The notes: generated from the letters alone by a model not told the origin. Numbered from the stretch's first letter, positions 45,801-54,083 are shown. The stretch: 64,000 bases of DNA from Bacteroidota bacterium (GCA_018267275.1 JAFDYV010000007.1:62001-126000), one strand, 5' to 3'. Made by a program: numbers and translations.

Positions 45801-45979
45801 ACACCCGTAACGGCTGCCGAGCGGCCTCCCCGAAAGGGGCCAATGCTGCGCCACTCTAGGCCATGATAAAGTTTCTCATCAAAGGCAAGCGTTGGTTTGG
45901 CGGGCTTGGCCTCCTTCTTCTGTGCAAAGGCAAGCGAGCATGCAAACAAAATGGTAAGTAAAGTGAATGTCTTTTTCAT
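42842..45979 (-). CDS. Giant secreted BNR/sortilin-like beta-propeller protein
   Basis: 1045 aa. Signal peptide MKKTFTLLTILFACSLAFAQ. The body is a series of BNR (Asp-box) repeats; about eleven can be read, such as KTTDAGNTW, KSTDAGKTW, RSDDGGKNW, KSTDGGDTW and KTKDYGKTW, consistent with one or two seven- to ten-bladed propellers (VPS10/sortilin or WD40/YVTN-like family). An Ig-like beta module (about 770-900) and a helical C-terminal part (about 910-1045) follow. No type IX sorting domain is visible. Such proteins are often mislabelled glycosyl hydrolases; no catalytic glycosidase residues are evident. It shares domain order with the gene at 59773-63051, so the two are paralogues. Function unknown. 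Confidence 0.85.
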   Translation of the reverse strand: MKKTFTLLTILFACSLAFAQKKEAKPAKPTLAFDEKLYHGLEWRSIGPFRGGRSAAVTGVPGKPNLFYMGATGGGVWKTTDAGNTWSNISDGFFGSSIGSVAVSEWDNNVIYVGQGEGTVRGNVSYGHGVWKSTDAGKTWTFSGLKDSKHIPRIRIHPKNPDLVYAAVMGDLFKSSDERGIYRSDDGGKNWKRILFANADVGAVDLCMDPNNPRVLYASMWRIRRTPYSLESGGDGSAIYKSTDGGDTWKNISASEGLPKGIWGISCVSVSPVNSNRVYAIIENENGGVYRSDDGGTTWKKMNEDRNLRQRAWYYTKIYADTKDEDICYVMNVSYHKSKDGGKSFQSYNAPHGDHHDLWIAPEDNQRMVIADDGGAQVSFDGGENWTTYHNQPTAQYYRVVTDNHFPYRIYGAQQDNSTQRIAHRTDGFSIGERDWEPTAGGESGHIAVDPTDNDVVYGGSYDGLLTRVNHNTGEERNINAWPDNPMGHGAEGAKYRFQWNFPIFFSPHNPKKLYAASQHLHVSYNAGESWELASPDLTRNDPTKLGPSGGPITKDNTAVEYYCTIFAVAESPYEKDLILAGSDDGLLHITRDGGKNWSKLSVTGLPEWTMINSVDFSPFEKGAAYVAATSYKSGDYKPYLFKTKDYGKTWTKITDGIDASHFTRVVRTDLKRQGLLYAGTEFGMYISFDDGTSWKPFQLNLPIVPITDLTIKNDNLIAATQGRSFWLIDDLTPLHQLNSTIAASDFHLFKPMPSYRMNGGQGGFRGASKTEGKNHPGGVMIHYYLKDTTKTVASLEIMEMNGKLIKKFATKPDKKLKEEQLKIKLGMNRHVWNMRYADAEGFDGLIMWAASLTGPKAVPGTYKAKLTVNGKSMETEFEIVKDPRTSGTTSDIKSQFDFSIAVRDKLSDTHKAIKKIRTAREQINRVTEPMKGKDDMKEVTDMAKSILDDMKKIEEALYQTKNRSGQDPLNFPVRLNNKLAALGSEVDGSDYKPTDQVKAVYNEITEKINDQLNQLNKVMTDKVPKFNELVKQKQVSAISVGDVM

Positions 45980-46138
45980 TGGACTTTTGTTTCTGTTTGA
46001 AGCGAGATTACGTTAAAAACACAAGCTTTTCGAACACTTTTTTATAAGTGGTGGTGATGTGTGATTGGCTCTACAAATGTTCACTTTTTTCCCTTTTGTC
46101 ACTCCGAAAAATCAAGTACTTTAACCAAAATTTACGCA

Positions 46139-47374
46139 ATGCAAAAAAGCGACCTTAAAAGCCTTGTCAGTATTCCCGTGATTGTGGCCGCACTTGGTTA
46201 CTTTGTTGATATCTACGATCTGTTGTTGTTTACCATTGTGAAAGCACCCAGCATGCGCGGTTTGGGTGCTACCGATGCTACCATGCTGGTGGACAGCACC
46301 AGGGTAATCAATTGGCAAATGGGAGGTTTGTTGATAGGTGGCATTCTGTGGGGCATTTTGGGGGATAAACGCGGACGCCTTTCAGTGTTGTTTGGTTCGA
46401 TCATTTTGTATTCAGTTGCCAATTTTGTCACGGGCTACATTCAAACGGTGGAACAGTACGCCTGGTGCCGATTTATTGCCGGATTGGGGTTGGCAGGTGA
46501 GTTGGGTGCCGGCATAACGCTGGTGAGTGAGTTGCTGCCCAAGCGTGTGCGCGGGGTAGGAACATCGTTGGTAGCGGGCGTTGGATTGTTTGGTGCCGTA
46601 GCAGCCTATTTCACTTTTCAGCTAACGCAAGACTGGCGGCTTTGCTATAAAATCGGAGGTGCGTTGGGCATCATGTTGTTGTTCTTGCGCGTAAAAGTGG
46701 CAGAGTCAGGTATGTTTAGCCAAGTAAAAGAAACCGAAATAAGCAGAGGTAACTTCTTGATGTTCTTTCAAAACTTTAATCGTTTCAAAAAGTATTTGCT
46801 GGCCATACTTATTGGGTTGCCCACTTGGTATGTCATCGGCATATTGGTGAACCAGAGCGACCGTTTTGCCAAAGAGATGTTTGGAAGCACCACCATCGAC
46901 TCAGGCCGTAGTATTATGTTTGCTTATACAGGCATCGCCTTCGGTGACATTATCATTGGATTGGTAAGCCAATATTTCAACAGCAGAAAAAAAGCCTTGC
47001 TGGTTTTTTATGCGATGACGATAGCGTGGCTCGTTTTTTTCTTCAGCCCGTTGAACGACAACAACACTTCTATGTATTTTGTGTGTGGCATGCTGGGCTT
47101 TAGCACAGGCTTTTGGGCAATTTTCGTAACGATGGGGGCGGAGCAATTTGGCACTAACTTGCGTGCCACGGCTGCCACTACTGTGCCTAACATGGTGCGT
47201 GGTGCGTTGCCCCTCATCAACCTGATGTTCTTAGACTTATTTCAAAAGACCTGGAAATGGTCGCTGGTGCAGAGTGGCATCATTACCGGTATTGTTACAG
47301 TTTCAATTACGTTGATCGCTTTTTATTTTACCGAAGAAACATTCCACAAAGACCTTGAATTTGTAGAGAAGTAG
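46139..47374 (+). CDS. Major facilitator superfamily transporter
   Basis: 412 aa with about twelve transmembrane helices. The intracellular loop 2-3 motif reads GDKRGRLSVLFGS (MFS G-x3-D-R/K-x-G-R signature, here GILGDKRGR), and PKRVRGVGTSLVAG matches the equivalent helix 4-5 region of sugar/organic-acid porters. ATG 46139 starts MQKSDLKSLVSIPV; the frame is open 26 codons further up but with no membrane-protein character. Substrate not inferable; a relation to the proline/betaine or metabolite-H+ symporter branch is possible. The kinase gene follows after 8 nt, so the two may be one operon. Confidence 0.88.
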   Translation: MQKSDLKSLVSIPVIVAALGYFVDIYDLLLFTIVKAPSMRGLGATDATMLVDSTRVINWQMGGLLIGGILWGILGDKRGRLSVLFGSIILYSVANFVTGYIQTVEQYAWCRFIAGLGLAGELGAGITLVSELLPKRVRGVGTSLVAGVGLFGAVAAYFTFQLTQDWRLCYKIGGALGIMLLFLRVKVAESGMFSQVKETEISRGNFLMFFQNFNRFKKYLLAILIGLPTWYVIGILVNQSDRFAKEMFGSTTIDSGRSIMFAYTGIAFGDIIIGLVSQYFNSRKKALLVFYAMTIAWLVFFFSPLNDNNTSMYFVCGMLGFSTGFWAIFVTMGAEQFGTNLRATAATTVPNMVRGALPLINLMFLDLFQKTWKWSLVQSGIITGIVTVSITLIAFYFTEETFHKDLEFVEK

Positions 47375-47382
47375 TAAGCCAG

Positions 47383-49449
47383 ATGATTTCGATGAGATAC
47401 CCCATAGCGTTGGTCGCAGTTTTTTTGCCAAGTTTTTTATTTGGACAAAACAGGGCTATCATCGACAGTCTCTCTGTTTCTTTAAAAAGCTCAAGCGACC
47501 GGCAGTTTGAAATTCTGAACGCACTGGGGTGGGAGTACCGCTTTAGCAAACCTGACAGCACAATCTACTATGCGCAAATGGCTTTTGAGCTGGGCAAAAA
47601 ACTCAACTTACAAAAGAACTTGGCTAAGCCATTGAACTACATTGGTGTGGCTGTTAACTACAAAGGCGACAAAATAAAAGCATTTGAATATTACCAGCAG
47701 GCGATTGCGGTTGCCGAAAAGCAGAATGACACAGTGCAGCTGGCGTATACCAACAACAACATTGGAAGATTGCTTTTTGAGCAAGGGTTGTTGCCAAAGT
47801 CCTTTAACTACTTTGTGGCGTCATTAAATCTGTTCAAGCGCACGGCCGACTCCTCGGGTATTGCCTATGTGAAACAGAGCTTGGCCAACCTTCATCGACT
47901 GCAAAAAGATTATAAGAAGGCCGAAGATGAGCACTTAGGTGCATTGCGCATTCGCATGCGGCTAAGAAACCAGCGAGACATTATGTCCGCATATGTTCAG
48001 ATTGGTATTTTGTTTCAAGAGCAGAAAAAATTGCAATCGTCTACCCAGTTTTTTTTTAAAGCTGATTCGGTGGGTAAAATTACGGGTGATGTAATCAATT
48101 TGGCGGAGGTAAAAGTGCACTTAGCTGAAAACTATCTGGAAGAAGGGAAGGTAGCGCAGGCAGAGGCAGTTGGCTTGGAAGGCTATCACGTGATTGCGGC
48201 CAATAAGAACACTCGGATGTTGCCACGCACGTTGTTGCTGGTAGGCAAAATTCATAAGGCAAAGAAAGAATATGCACAGGCGCGCAGCAGATTTTCAGAA
48301 GCCCTAACAGTTGCTCGTAATTCCCAATCCTCTGCTTTTCAAATTGAGTCTTATTTGCAATTGGCAGATCTTGCCAGGCTGATGGGCAATAAGCAAGAAG
48401 AGATCAGCAACATGAACCAATATCTGGTATTGAAAGATTCAGTAGAGGATTTGGAACTTGCCCGTAAAGTAGAGCGACTTCAATTTGAAATTCAAATCCA
48501 AAACAAGGAGAAAGAGAATGAGCTCCTGAAAATGCAACAGGCGCAGGCGCGGGCGGAGGTCGGTCGTCAACGCATCGTTAACATATTTACAATTGTGGTC
48601 GCAGGTTTTGCGTTGGTTTTAGCCGGAGTCGCTTTTTACACAGGATATAAGAGGCGCGTCAACAACCTTAAGCTTGCTACGCAAAACATGTTGATTACTG
48701 CTCACCAACGTGAGATTGATGAGCAAAATGAAACATTGCAGAAACGAAACAAACAGTTGTCTGACATCAACAACGAAAAAGACACGCTGATGAGTATTGT
48801 TGCCCATGACTTGAAGGCACCCTTCAACCGGATTACAGGTTTGATTTCATTGGTGGAATTGGATGGCCAGCTTAACGATTCGCAAAAGGAATATATTTCT
48901 AAAATCAAAGAAGTAACGCAGTCTAGTTCTGGTTTGATTGCAGACTTGCTCGATGTGCACGCCATCGAATCGGAGAAAAACGTACCAGTGCCCAAGGCAT
49001 TTAACTTGGTAGAGTTGGTGCGCGAGAGGGTAGAATTTTTTAAATTGATCGCGGCTGCGAAAAAAATTAAGATTGAATTCAATAGCGGCAACTTGCCCTC
49101 GGTTATTTCAGATCCGAATTATGTAGGTCGAGTGTTAGATAATCTACTGTCGAACGCGATCAAGTTTTCAAGTGCCGGAAGGACGGTGTGGGTTCGTTTA
49201 GAGTTGAACGAGGCGATGGCAACGCTGGCAATCAAAGACGAGGGTCCCGGATTCTCACAAACTGACAAGGCTTTGTTGTTTCAAAAGTTCAAGAAGCTGA
49301 GCGCACGGCCAACTGCAGGTGAGAGTTCCAATGGACTTGGGTTAGCCATTGTGAAAATTTTGGTTGATCGCTTGAAAGGAAACGTTAACCTTGTTAGCCA
49401 GCAGGGCAAAGGCAGCGAGTTTGTAGTATCATTTCCGATTGCTGCTTAG
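47383..49449 (+). CDS. TPR-repeat sensor histidine kinase
   Basis: 688 aa, same layout as the kinase at 27332-29353: signal peptide (RYPIALVAVFLPSFLFGQ), periplasmic TPR repeats (about 30-350), a coiled coil, one transmembrane helix (about 405-425, IFTIVVAGFALVLAGVAFYT), a second coiled coil, HisKA with LMSIVAHDLKAPFNRITG, and HATPase with NLLSNAIKFS, DEGPGFS and SNGLGLAIVK. No receiver domain. ATG 47383 or the in-frame ATG 47392 could start it. It is 8 nt after the MFS gene, hinting that transport and sensing are linked, for example the kinase responding to the transported solute; that is inference. Confidence 0.92.
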   Translation: MISMRYPIALVAVFLPSFLFGQNRAIIDSLSVSLKSSSDRQFEILNALGWEYRFSKPDSTIYYAQMAFELGKKLNLQKNLAKPLNYIGVAVNYKGDKIKAFEYYQQAIAVAEKQNDTVQLAYTNNNIGRLLFEQGLLPKSFNYFVASLNLFKRTADSSGIAYVKQSLANLHRLQKDYKKAEDEHLGALRIRMRLRNQRDIMSAYVQIGILFQEQKKLQSSTQFFFKADSVGKITGDVINLAEVKVHLAENYLEEGKVAQAEAVGLEGYHVIAANKNTRMLPRTLLLVGKIHKAKKEYAQARSRFSEALTVARNSQSSAFQIESYLQLADLARLMGNKQEEISNMNQYLVLKDSVEDLELARKVERLQFEIQIQNKEKENELLKMQQAQARAEVGRQRIVNIFTIVVAGFALVLAGVAFYTGYKRRVNNLKLATQNMLITAHQREIDEQNETLQKRNKQLSDINNEKDTLMSIVAHDLKAPFNRITGLISLVELDGQLNDSQKEYISKIKEVTQSSSGLIADLLDVHAIESEKNVPVPKAFNLVELVRERVEFFKLIAAAKKIKIEFNSGNLPSVISDPNYVGRVLDNLLSNAIKFSSAGRTVWVRLELNEAMATLAIKDEGPGFSQTDKALLFQKFKKLSARPTAGESSNGLGLAIVKILVDRLKGNVNLVSQQGKGSEFVVSFPIAA

Positions 49450-49456
49450 CAATTCG

Positions 49457-50605
49457 TTAACTTACTTTTTTCAGTGCTTGTTCTAAGTCGGCAAGAAGGT
49501 CTTCAATGTCTTCCACCCCCACGCTCAATCGAATCAGTGAATCACTCAGTCCGTTTTTGATCCGTTCTTCGCGCGGAATGCTGGCATGCGTCATGCTGGC
49601 AGGGTGATTGATGAGCGACTCTACTCCGCCTAATGATTCCGCCAGAGAAAATACCTCCATGTTTTCCATCAGTGTGGTGGCGTTTTCTAAGCTGTCATTC
49701 TTCAGCGTAAAAGAAATCATGCCGCCAAAGTCGCGCATTTGTTTTTTGGCCACATCATGGTTGGGATGATCATTAAAACCGGGCCAATAGACTTTACCTA
49801 CTTTTGGATGATTACGTAAGTATTCGGCAACCTTCTTCCCATTAAAGCAATGGCGCTCCATGCGCAGGTGTAGTGTTTTGATGCCGCGCAAAACCAAAAA
49901 CGAATCTTGCGGACCTGGAACGGCTCCACACGAATTCGCAACAAATGCGAGGTCTTTATAAAGTTGTTCATCATTCACTACCAAGGCACCCATGATTACA
50001 TCGCTGTGGCCTCCCAAGTATTTTGTCACGGAGTGCATCACAATGTCAGCGCCTAAGTCGAGGGGGTTTTGTAGATAAGGCGATGCAAAGGTGTTGTCAA
50101 CCGCCACCTGTATGTTGTGCTTTTTTACCAATGCCACACATGCAGCAATATCAATTACACGCATCAAGGGGTTGGAAGGTGTTTCCAACCACAACAATCT
50201 TGTTTTGGGTGTGATGTATGGCGTGATGTTTTCGGCTTTTGCCAAATCGATAAAATGAAATTTTATCCCCGCTCGCTCGTACACTTTTGTGAACAATCGA
50301 TAAGAACCTCCATACAAATCGTTGCTCGTGATTACTTCATCACCTGGGTTGAGCAAACGCAAAACAGCATCGGTGGCACCCATGCCCGATGAAAAGCAAA
50401 GCCCAAATTTTCCGTTTTCTAACGCGGCAATATTTTTTTGTAGTTGATTGCGTGTGGGGTTTGCACCGCGTGCATACGCATAGCCCTTGTGTTTGCTGGG
50501 CGACTCCTGCACGTAAGTGGAAGTCTGAAAAATAGGTGTCATAATGGCGCCTGTAGTAGGGTCTGGTTCAACACCCGCGTGAATGGCTTTCGTTCCGAAT
50601 TTCAT
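49457..50605 (-). CDS. Cys/Met metabolism PLP-dependent enzyme (cystathionine gamma-synthase/lyase type)
   Basis: 382 aa fold-type I PLP enzyme. The PLP lysine is Lys195 in SVTKYLGGHSDVIMG; YARGANPTRNQLQKNIAALE, SSGMGATDAVLRLL, NDLYGGSYRLF and WLETPSNPLM are standard for this family, as is the C-terminal SLGGVESLINHPASMTHAS. It makes or cleaves cystathionine in trans-sulfuration; synthase and lyase cannot be separated by eye. ATG 50605 gives MKFGTKAIHAG, the usual beginning; 11 further codons are open upstream through an inverted-repeat region. No SAM riboswitch is visible in the 84-nt gap before it. Confidence 0.93.
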   Translation of the reverse strand: MKFGTKAIHAGVEPDPTTGAIMTPIFQTSTYVQESPSKHKGYAYARGANPTRNQLQKNIAALENGKFGLCFSSGMGATDAVLRLLNPGDEVITSNDLYGGSYRLFTKVYERAGIKFHFIDLAKAENITPYITPKTRLLWLETPSNPLMRVIDIAACVALVKKHNIQVAVDNTFASPYLQNPLDLGADIVMHSVTKYLGGHSDVIMGALVVNDEQLYKDLAFVANSCGAVPGPQDSFLVLRGIKTLHLRMERHCFNGKKVAEYLRNHPKVGKVYWPGFNDHPNHDVAKKQMRDFGGMISFTLKNDSLENATTLMENMEVFSLAESLGGVESLINHPASMTHASIPREERIKNGLSDSLIRLSVGVEDIEDLLADLEQALKKVS

Positions 50606-50612
50606 TGAAATA

Positions 50613-50689
50613 GATTTGAGATGGGAGTATTGAGACATGAGACACGAGTGGAGATTTTATCTCAAATCTCTCTACTCAAGTCTCAAATG
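50613..50689. repeat. Imperfect inverted repeat rich in GAGA/TCTC between the E2 and Cys/Met enzyme genes
   Basis: The outer ends ATTTGAG (50614-50620) and CTCAAAT (50682-50688) pair, and the inside is a string of TGAGA/ACGAG words facing TCTC/ACTC words around an inner GAGAT/ATCTC pair (50651-50663). It fills almost the whole gap between two minus-strand genes. It resembles a degenerate dispersed hairpin element. Confidence 0.5.
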
Positions 50690-51979
50690 TTATATGTTTC
50701 TGCTAGTATCAAACTTCTCCAGGTAATCAGCTACGCGCCTTACAAAACTGCCACCCAGCGCACCGTCTACCACACGGTGGTCATACGAGTGCGACAAAAA
50801 CATTTTATGGCGAATGGCAATGGCATCGCCATAAGGAGTTTCTATTACAGAAGGTTTTTTCTGTACTGCACCCAATGCCAAAATGGCTACTTGTGGTTGC
50901 ATGATGATGGGCGTACCCATCACATTGCCAAACGACCCCACGTTTGAAACCGTAAATGTTCCACCTGCCAATTCATCGGGCTTCAATTTGTTTTCGCGGG
51001 CGCGTTTTGCCAAGTCGTTTACTACTTTGGCCAAACCGGTAATGTTGTATTGGTCTGCATTCTTAATTACAGGCACAATTAAATTACCCGAAGGAAGTGC
51101 CACGGCCATGCCCACGTTGATATCGCGCTTCTTAATGATGCGGTCACCGTCTACCTGCACGTTAATCATCGGGTAGTCTTTAATGGCCTGTATCACCGCT
51201 TCAATAAAAATCGGTGTAAACGTGAGCGCATCGCCTTCGCGTTTCTGGAAATCGTTCTTCACCTTGTTTCGCCAAAACACAATGTTGGTCACATCTGCTT
51301 CTACAAATGACGTAACGTGTGGCGATATGCGCTTGCTGTCCACCATGCGCTCGGCAATCATCTTGCGCATGCGATCCATCTGTATTATTTCGTCACCACC
51401 GCTGATGGATGCAGGCACCAATGGAGCAGCCGAGGTACGGACAGCTGTTGCCGCTACTGTTTGGCCTAGCTTACGTTGCTGCACGTATTGCAAAATATCT
51501 TTTTTAGTCACGCGGCCTTCTGCACCGGAGCCTGCAATGTTCTCTAGTTCGACTAACGCTATCTGTTCTTCTTTGGCAATGTTCTTGACTAGGGGTGAAT
51601 AGAAGCGATTCGATGATTTGAAATCTATTGCATGCGCGGCACCATTTCCATTGCTTGCTACCGCCACCGCTTTTTCAATCGGAGCAGCTACAACTTTGGG
51701 CGGTTCGGTTGCGGCAGGTTTTGTATCGCCAGCCGAAACCTCTGTTTCAATCACGGCAATTGCTTTGCCTACCTTCACCACTTCGCCTTCTTTGGCCAGC
51801 ACTTCTTTCAGCACGCCTGCGTGAGTCGAAGGCACTTCTGTATCTACCTTGTCGGTGGCCACTTCCAGCACCGATTCGTCTTGCTCAATCTTGTCGCCCG
51901 GTTTTTTCAACCAGTTCAAGATGGTGGCTTCCATTATGCTTTCGCCCATTTTGGGCATAATCAGTTCAACGCGTGCCAT
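50690..51979 (-). CDS. Dihydrolipoamide acyltransferase (E2) of a 2-oxoacid dehydrogenase complex
   Basis: 429 aa. One N-terminal lipoyl domain (about 1-78) with the lipoylated Lys44 in ATDKVDTE, a linker rich in Ala/Pro/Lys, a peripheral subunit-binding domain (about 120-165, FYSPLVKNIAKEE onward, ending RVTKKDIL), then the catalytic CAT domain ending in SHSYDHRVVDGALGG, with His401 and Asp405 as active-site residues. The sequence style suits branched-chain 2-oxoacid or 2-oxoglutarate E2 of Bacteroidota; E1 and E3 genes are not adjacent, so the substrate is undecided. It is upstream of the Cys/Met enzyme on the same strand, separated by an inverted repeat. Confidence 0.92.
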   Translation of the reverse strand: MARVELIMPKMGESIMEATILNWLKKPGDKIEQDESVLEVATDKVDTEVPSTHAGVLKEVLAKEGEVVKVGKAIAVIETEVSAGDTKPAATEPPKVVAAPIEKAVAVASNGNGAAHAIDFKSSNRFYSPLVKNIAKEEQIALVELENIAGSGAEGRVTKKDILQYVQQRKLGQTVAATAVRTSAAPLVPASISGGDEIIQMDRMRKMIAERMVDSKRISPHVTSFVEADVTNIVFWRNKVKNDFQKREGDALTFTPIFIEAVIQAIKDYPMINVQVDGDRIIKKRDINVGMAVALPSGNLIVPVIKNADQYNITGLAKVVNDLAKRARENKLKPDELAGGTFTVSNVGSFGNVMGTPIIMQPQVAILALGAVQKKPSVIETPYGDAIAIRHKMFLSHSYDHRVVDGALGGSFVRRVADYLEKFDTSRNI

Positions 51980-52361
51980 GGTTTCAATCGTTTGAAGCCG
52001 CTAAGGTAAGCAGAATTTTCGTGGTTGCTCACGGTAGATGTGCAGGGCCACGATTGCAAAATAAATCTGCAGGGTAGCGAAATCCGCCCGAAATATTATT
52101 CTTCTAGGCAGGCGGTTTCGCCAACGGAATTGCGGTGGGTTTTCTTGGGCGGCTAGCCCCTGCGATGCGCTTGGTAAACACGCGGTCCGCTCATGGGCTT
52201 CGCCAAACCCTAACTTAAGCGTGTGTTGATAACGCGCCCTTGCCTTCAGAAGTAATTCAATAATGTAATCTTTTATCTGAAACCGGTGAATCGGTCGATA
52301 GTTTTGAATAGCATCATCGAATAAAGTCTTAAATTGCTTGGAGCTAAAAAGAAGAAAAACA
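51980..52361. other. Gene-free intergenic stretch with a G+C-rich, repeat-like core
   Basis: About 380 nt between divergent genes. A minus-strand frame is open over most of it (52001-52396), but it overlaps the start and signal peptide of the hydrolase gene, has no domain, and is best taken as non-coding. The core (about 52070-52210) is more G+C-rich than its surroundings and has the patchy hairpin-forming look of a dispersed intergenic repeat, for example GCGAAATCCGCC facing GGCGGTTTCGCC at 52077-52088 and 52112-52123. No RNA gene recognised. Confidence 0.4.
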
Positions 52362-53870
52362 ATGAAGACCCTTACGATTCTAATCCTAGCGTTCATATTT
52401 CACTTTGCTCAAGCCCAACCCACCTTCATCAAAGACAGCCTTGATGCGCACATCAACAAAGCGCTTAAACTTTGGCAAGTGCCCGGGGCAGCTGTCGCCA
52501 TTGTCAAAGATGGAAAGGTTGTTCACCTGAAAGGCTATGGCTTTGCAGATGTTGCTACAAAAACACCTGTGGACGAAAACACTCTGTTCATGATTGGATC
52601 TAACACAAAAGTGTTTACTGCCACGGCACTTACCATGCTCGAACAGCAAAAAAAACTTTCACTGGATGATAAAGTGACAAAGTGGATTCCTTACTTCAAA
52701 CTCAACGACCCGCTTGCCAGTGATGCCGCCACTGTGCGCGATTTGCTCTGTCACCGCATCGGCTTCGAAACGTTTCAGGGCGATTTCACTTATTGGGCAT
52801 CCAACCTAACGCGAGAAGAGGTAATCAAGAAGATGGCGTTTGTAAAAGCACCTTATGGCTTCCGCACTAAGTGGGGTTATTGCAATGCAGCGTTTACCAC
52901 CGCAGGCGAAGTAATTCCTGCCGTTACCCAAACCAGTTGGGAGGATTTTATCCGCACCAATATTTTGCAACCACTAAAAATGAACCGCACGCAAATGCTT
53001 GCCCGCGATTTGCCGAAGGCTTCCAACCGCGCACTGCCCTATACAATTATCGATGGTAAGCTTACTCCCATCGAACTCGCACAGATTGACAACCTTGCAC
53101 CTGCGGGCACGATTGCTTCCAGCGCCAAAGACATGGTGAACTGGGTGATGACCCAAATTGACATGGGTAAGTTTGAGGGCAACCAATTTATTCCTGCCGA
53201 AGCCATCGCAGCCACGCGCGTGCCGCACACCATCGTGGGTATGGATTCCCGCGACAAGCGTGATACACATTTTTATCTGTATGGACTAGGCGTGGACATT
53301 CGTGACAGAGCCGGGAAAATTGTAGTGTCGCACACGGGTGGCGTGGATGGTTTTTTGTCGTCTGTCATGATTGTACCCGAAGAAAAGCTGGGTATAGTGA
53401 TACTCACCAACACCGACCAAAACAATTTCTTTCGAGACCTGACCAACGAAATACGGGATGCGTATTTGAATCTGCCCTATCGTGGTTACACCTATCAATC
53501 GCTTAAGAACAACCGCCAGCAAAAGCTTGAAGAGAAAAAGCAATTAGATTCGTTAAAGAATTTAATCAATCCCAAAAACAAACCTGCATTGCCTTTGGCG
53601 AGTTACGCAGGTGCCTATGCAAATGAATTGTATGGCGATGTTTCAATCGTGCTGGAAAAAGGCAGTTTGGTCATTCGTTTTTCACATCATCCGCAAATCA
53701 CAGGCAAACTCGATGCATTGAAGGACAACACATTTCTGTGTACCTACTCTAGCCCAACCTATGGCATCAAAACATTTCCGTTTTATGTGAAGGAAGGGAA
53801 AGTCACGGGCTTTACCTTGTCTGTAAATGATTTTGTGGAGTTTACTCCTTATGAGTTTGTGAAGAAGTAA
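52362..53870 (+). CDS. Secreted beta-lactamase-fold serine hydrolase
   Basis: 502 aa, class C beta-lactamase/D-aminopeptidase-like family (often called serine hydrolase). Signal peptide MKTLTILILAFIFHFAQAQ sets the start at 52362; a TTG eight codons earlier is less likely. Catalytic motifs are complete: Ser80-x-x-Lys83 (SNTK), Tyr173-x-Asn175 (YCN) and His324-T-G326 (HTGG). A C-terminal beta domain (about 405-502, LASYAGAYANELYGDV) resembles the DUF3471/lipocalin-like tail seen in such enzymes. It probably acts on D-amino-acid peptides or esters in the periplasm; antibiotic resistance should not be assumed. Confidence 0.92.
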   Translation: MKTLTILILAFIFHFAQAQPTFIKDSLDAHINKALKLWQVPGAAVAIVKDGKVVHLKGYGFADVATKTPVDENTLFMIGSNTKVFTATALTMLEQQKKLSLDDKVTKWIPYFKLNDPLASDAATVRDLLCHRIGFETFQGDFTYWASNLTREEVIKKMAFVKAPYGFRTKWGYCNAAFTTAGEVIPAVTQTSWEDFIRTNILQPLKMNRTQMLARDLPKASNRALPYTIIDGKLTPIELAQIDNLAPAGTIASSAKDMVNWVMTQIDMGKFEGNQFIPAEAIAATRVPHTIVGMDSRDKRDTHFYLYGLGVDIRDRAGKIVVSHTGGVDGFLSSVMIVPEEKLGIVILTNTDQNNFFRDLTNEIRDAYLNLPYRGYTYQSLKNNRQQKLEEKKQLDSLKNLINPKNKPALPLASYAGAYANELYGDVSIVLEKGSLVIRFSHHPQITGKLDALKDNTFLCTYSSPTYGIKTFPFYVKEGKVTGFTLSVNDFVEFTPYEFVKK

Positions 53871-53924
53871 ACAAGACTTCGAACTTTGGTTTTTAAAGCA
53901 CCAAAGGCATACAGAAAATTAAGA

Positions 53925-54034
53925 TTTACCACAGAGCGCACAGGGTTCACGGAGGGTTAAAGGCGCATAAGATTAAATCGAGATTTTTTATGCAAATCCC
54001 TCTGTGCAATTCCTCTGTGTTCCCTGTGGTTAAG
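53925..54034. repeat. Imperfect inverted repeat of the CCACAGAG type
   Basis: Left arm about 53925-53957 (TTTACCACAGAG ... GGAGGG) and right arm about 53998-54034 (CCCTCTGTG ... CCTGTGGTTAAG) are imperfect reverse complements of about 33-37 nt, with a 40-nt A+T-rich middle. No coding potential. It has the form of a miniature inverted-repeat element in the gap before the fumarylacetoacetase promoter. Confidence 0.6.
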
Positions 54035-54040
54035 AGTTGC

Positions 54041-54070
54041 TTTGGCTTATGTTTGACATTGCTAACTTTG
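54041..54070 (+). promoter_or_regulatory. Promoter of the fumarylacetoacetase operon (-33 TTTG, -7 TAACTTTG)
   Basis: TTTG at 54041-54044 and the exact TAnnTTTG box at 54063-54070 are 18 nt apart, fitting the two-part Bacteroidota consensus; ATG 54084 is 13 nt downstream. The best complete promoter in the window. Confidence 0.7.
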
Positions 54071-54083
54071 CATCACTTTTTTT

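Noticed and set aside
52001..52396. Minus-strand gene of about 130 residues
   Set aside because: Overlaps the start and signal peptide of the hydrolase gene, has no domain and odd composition; better explained as a non-coding repeat-like block.
52362..53870. Antibiotic-resistance beta-lactamase
   Set aside because: Motifs fit the broad serine-hydrolase family with a C-terminal beta domain; nothing in the sequence points to beta-lactam hydrolysis specifically.
53925..54034. tRNA or small structured RNA gene
   Set aside because: No cloverleaf, CCA end or T-loop consensus; the symmetry is that of a simple imperfect inverted repeat.
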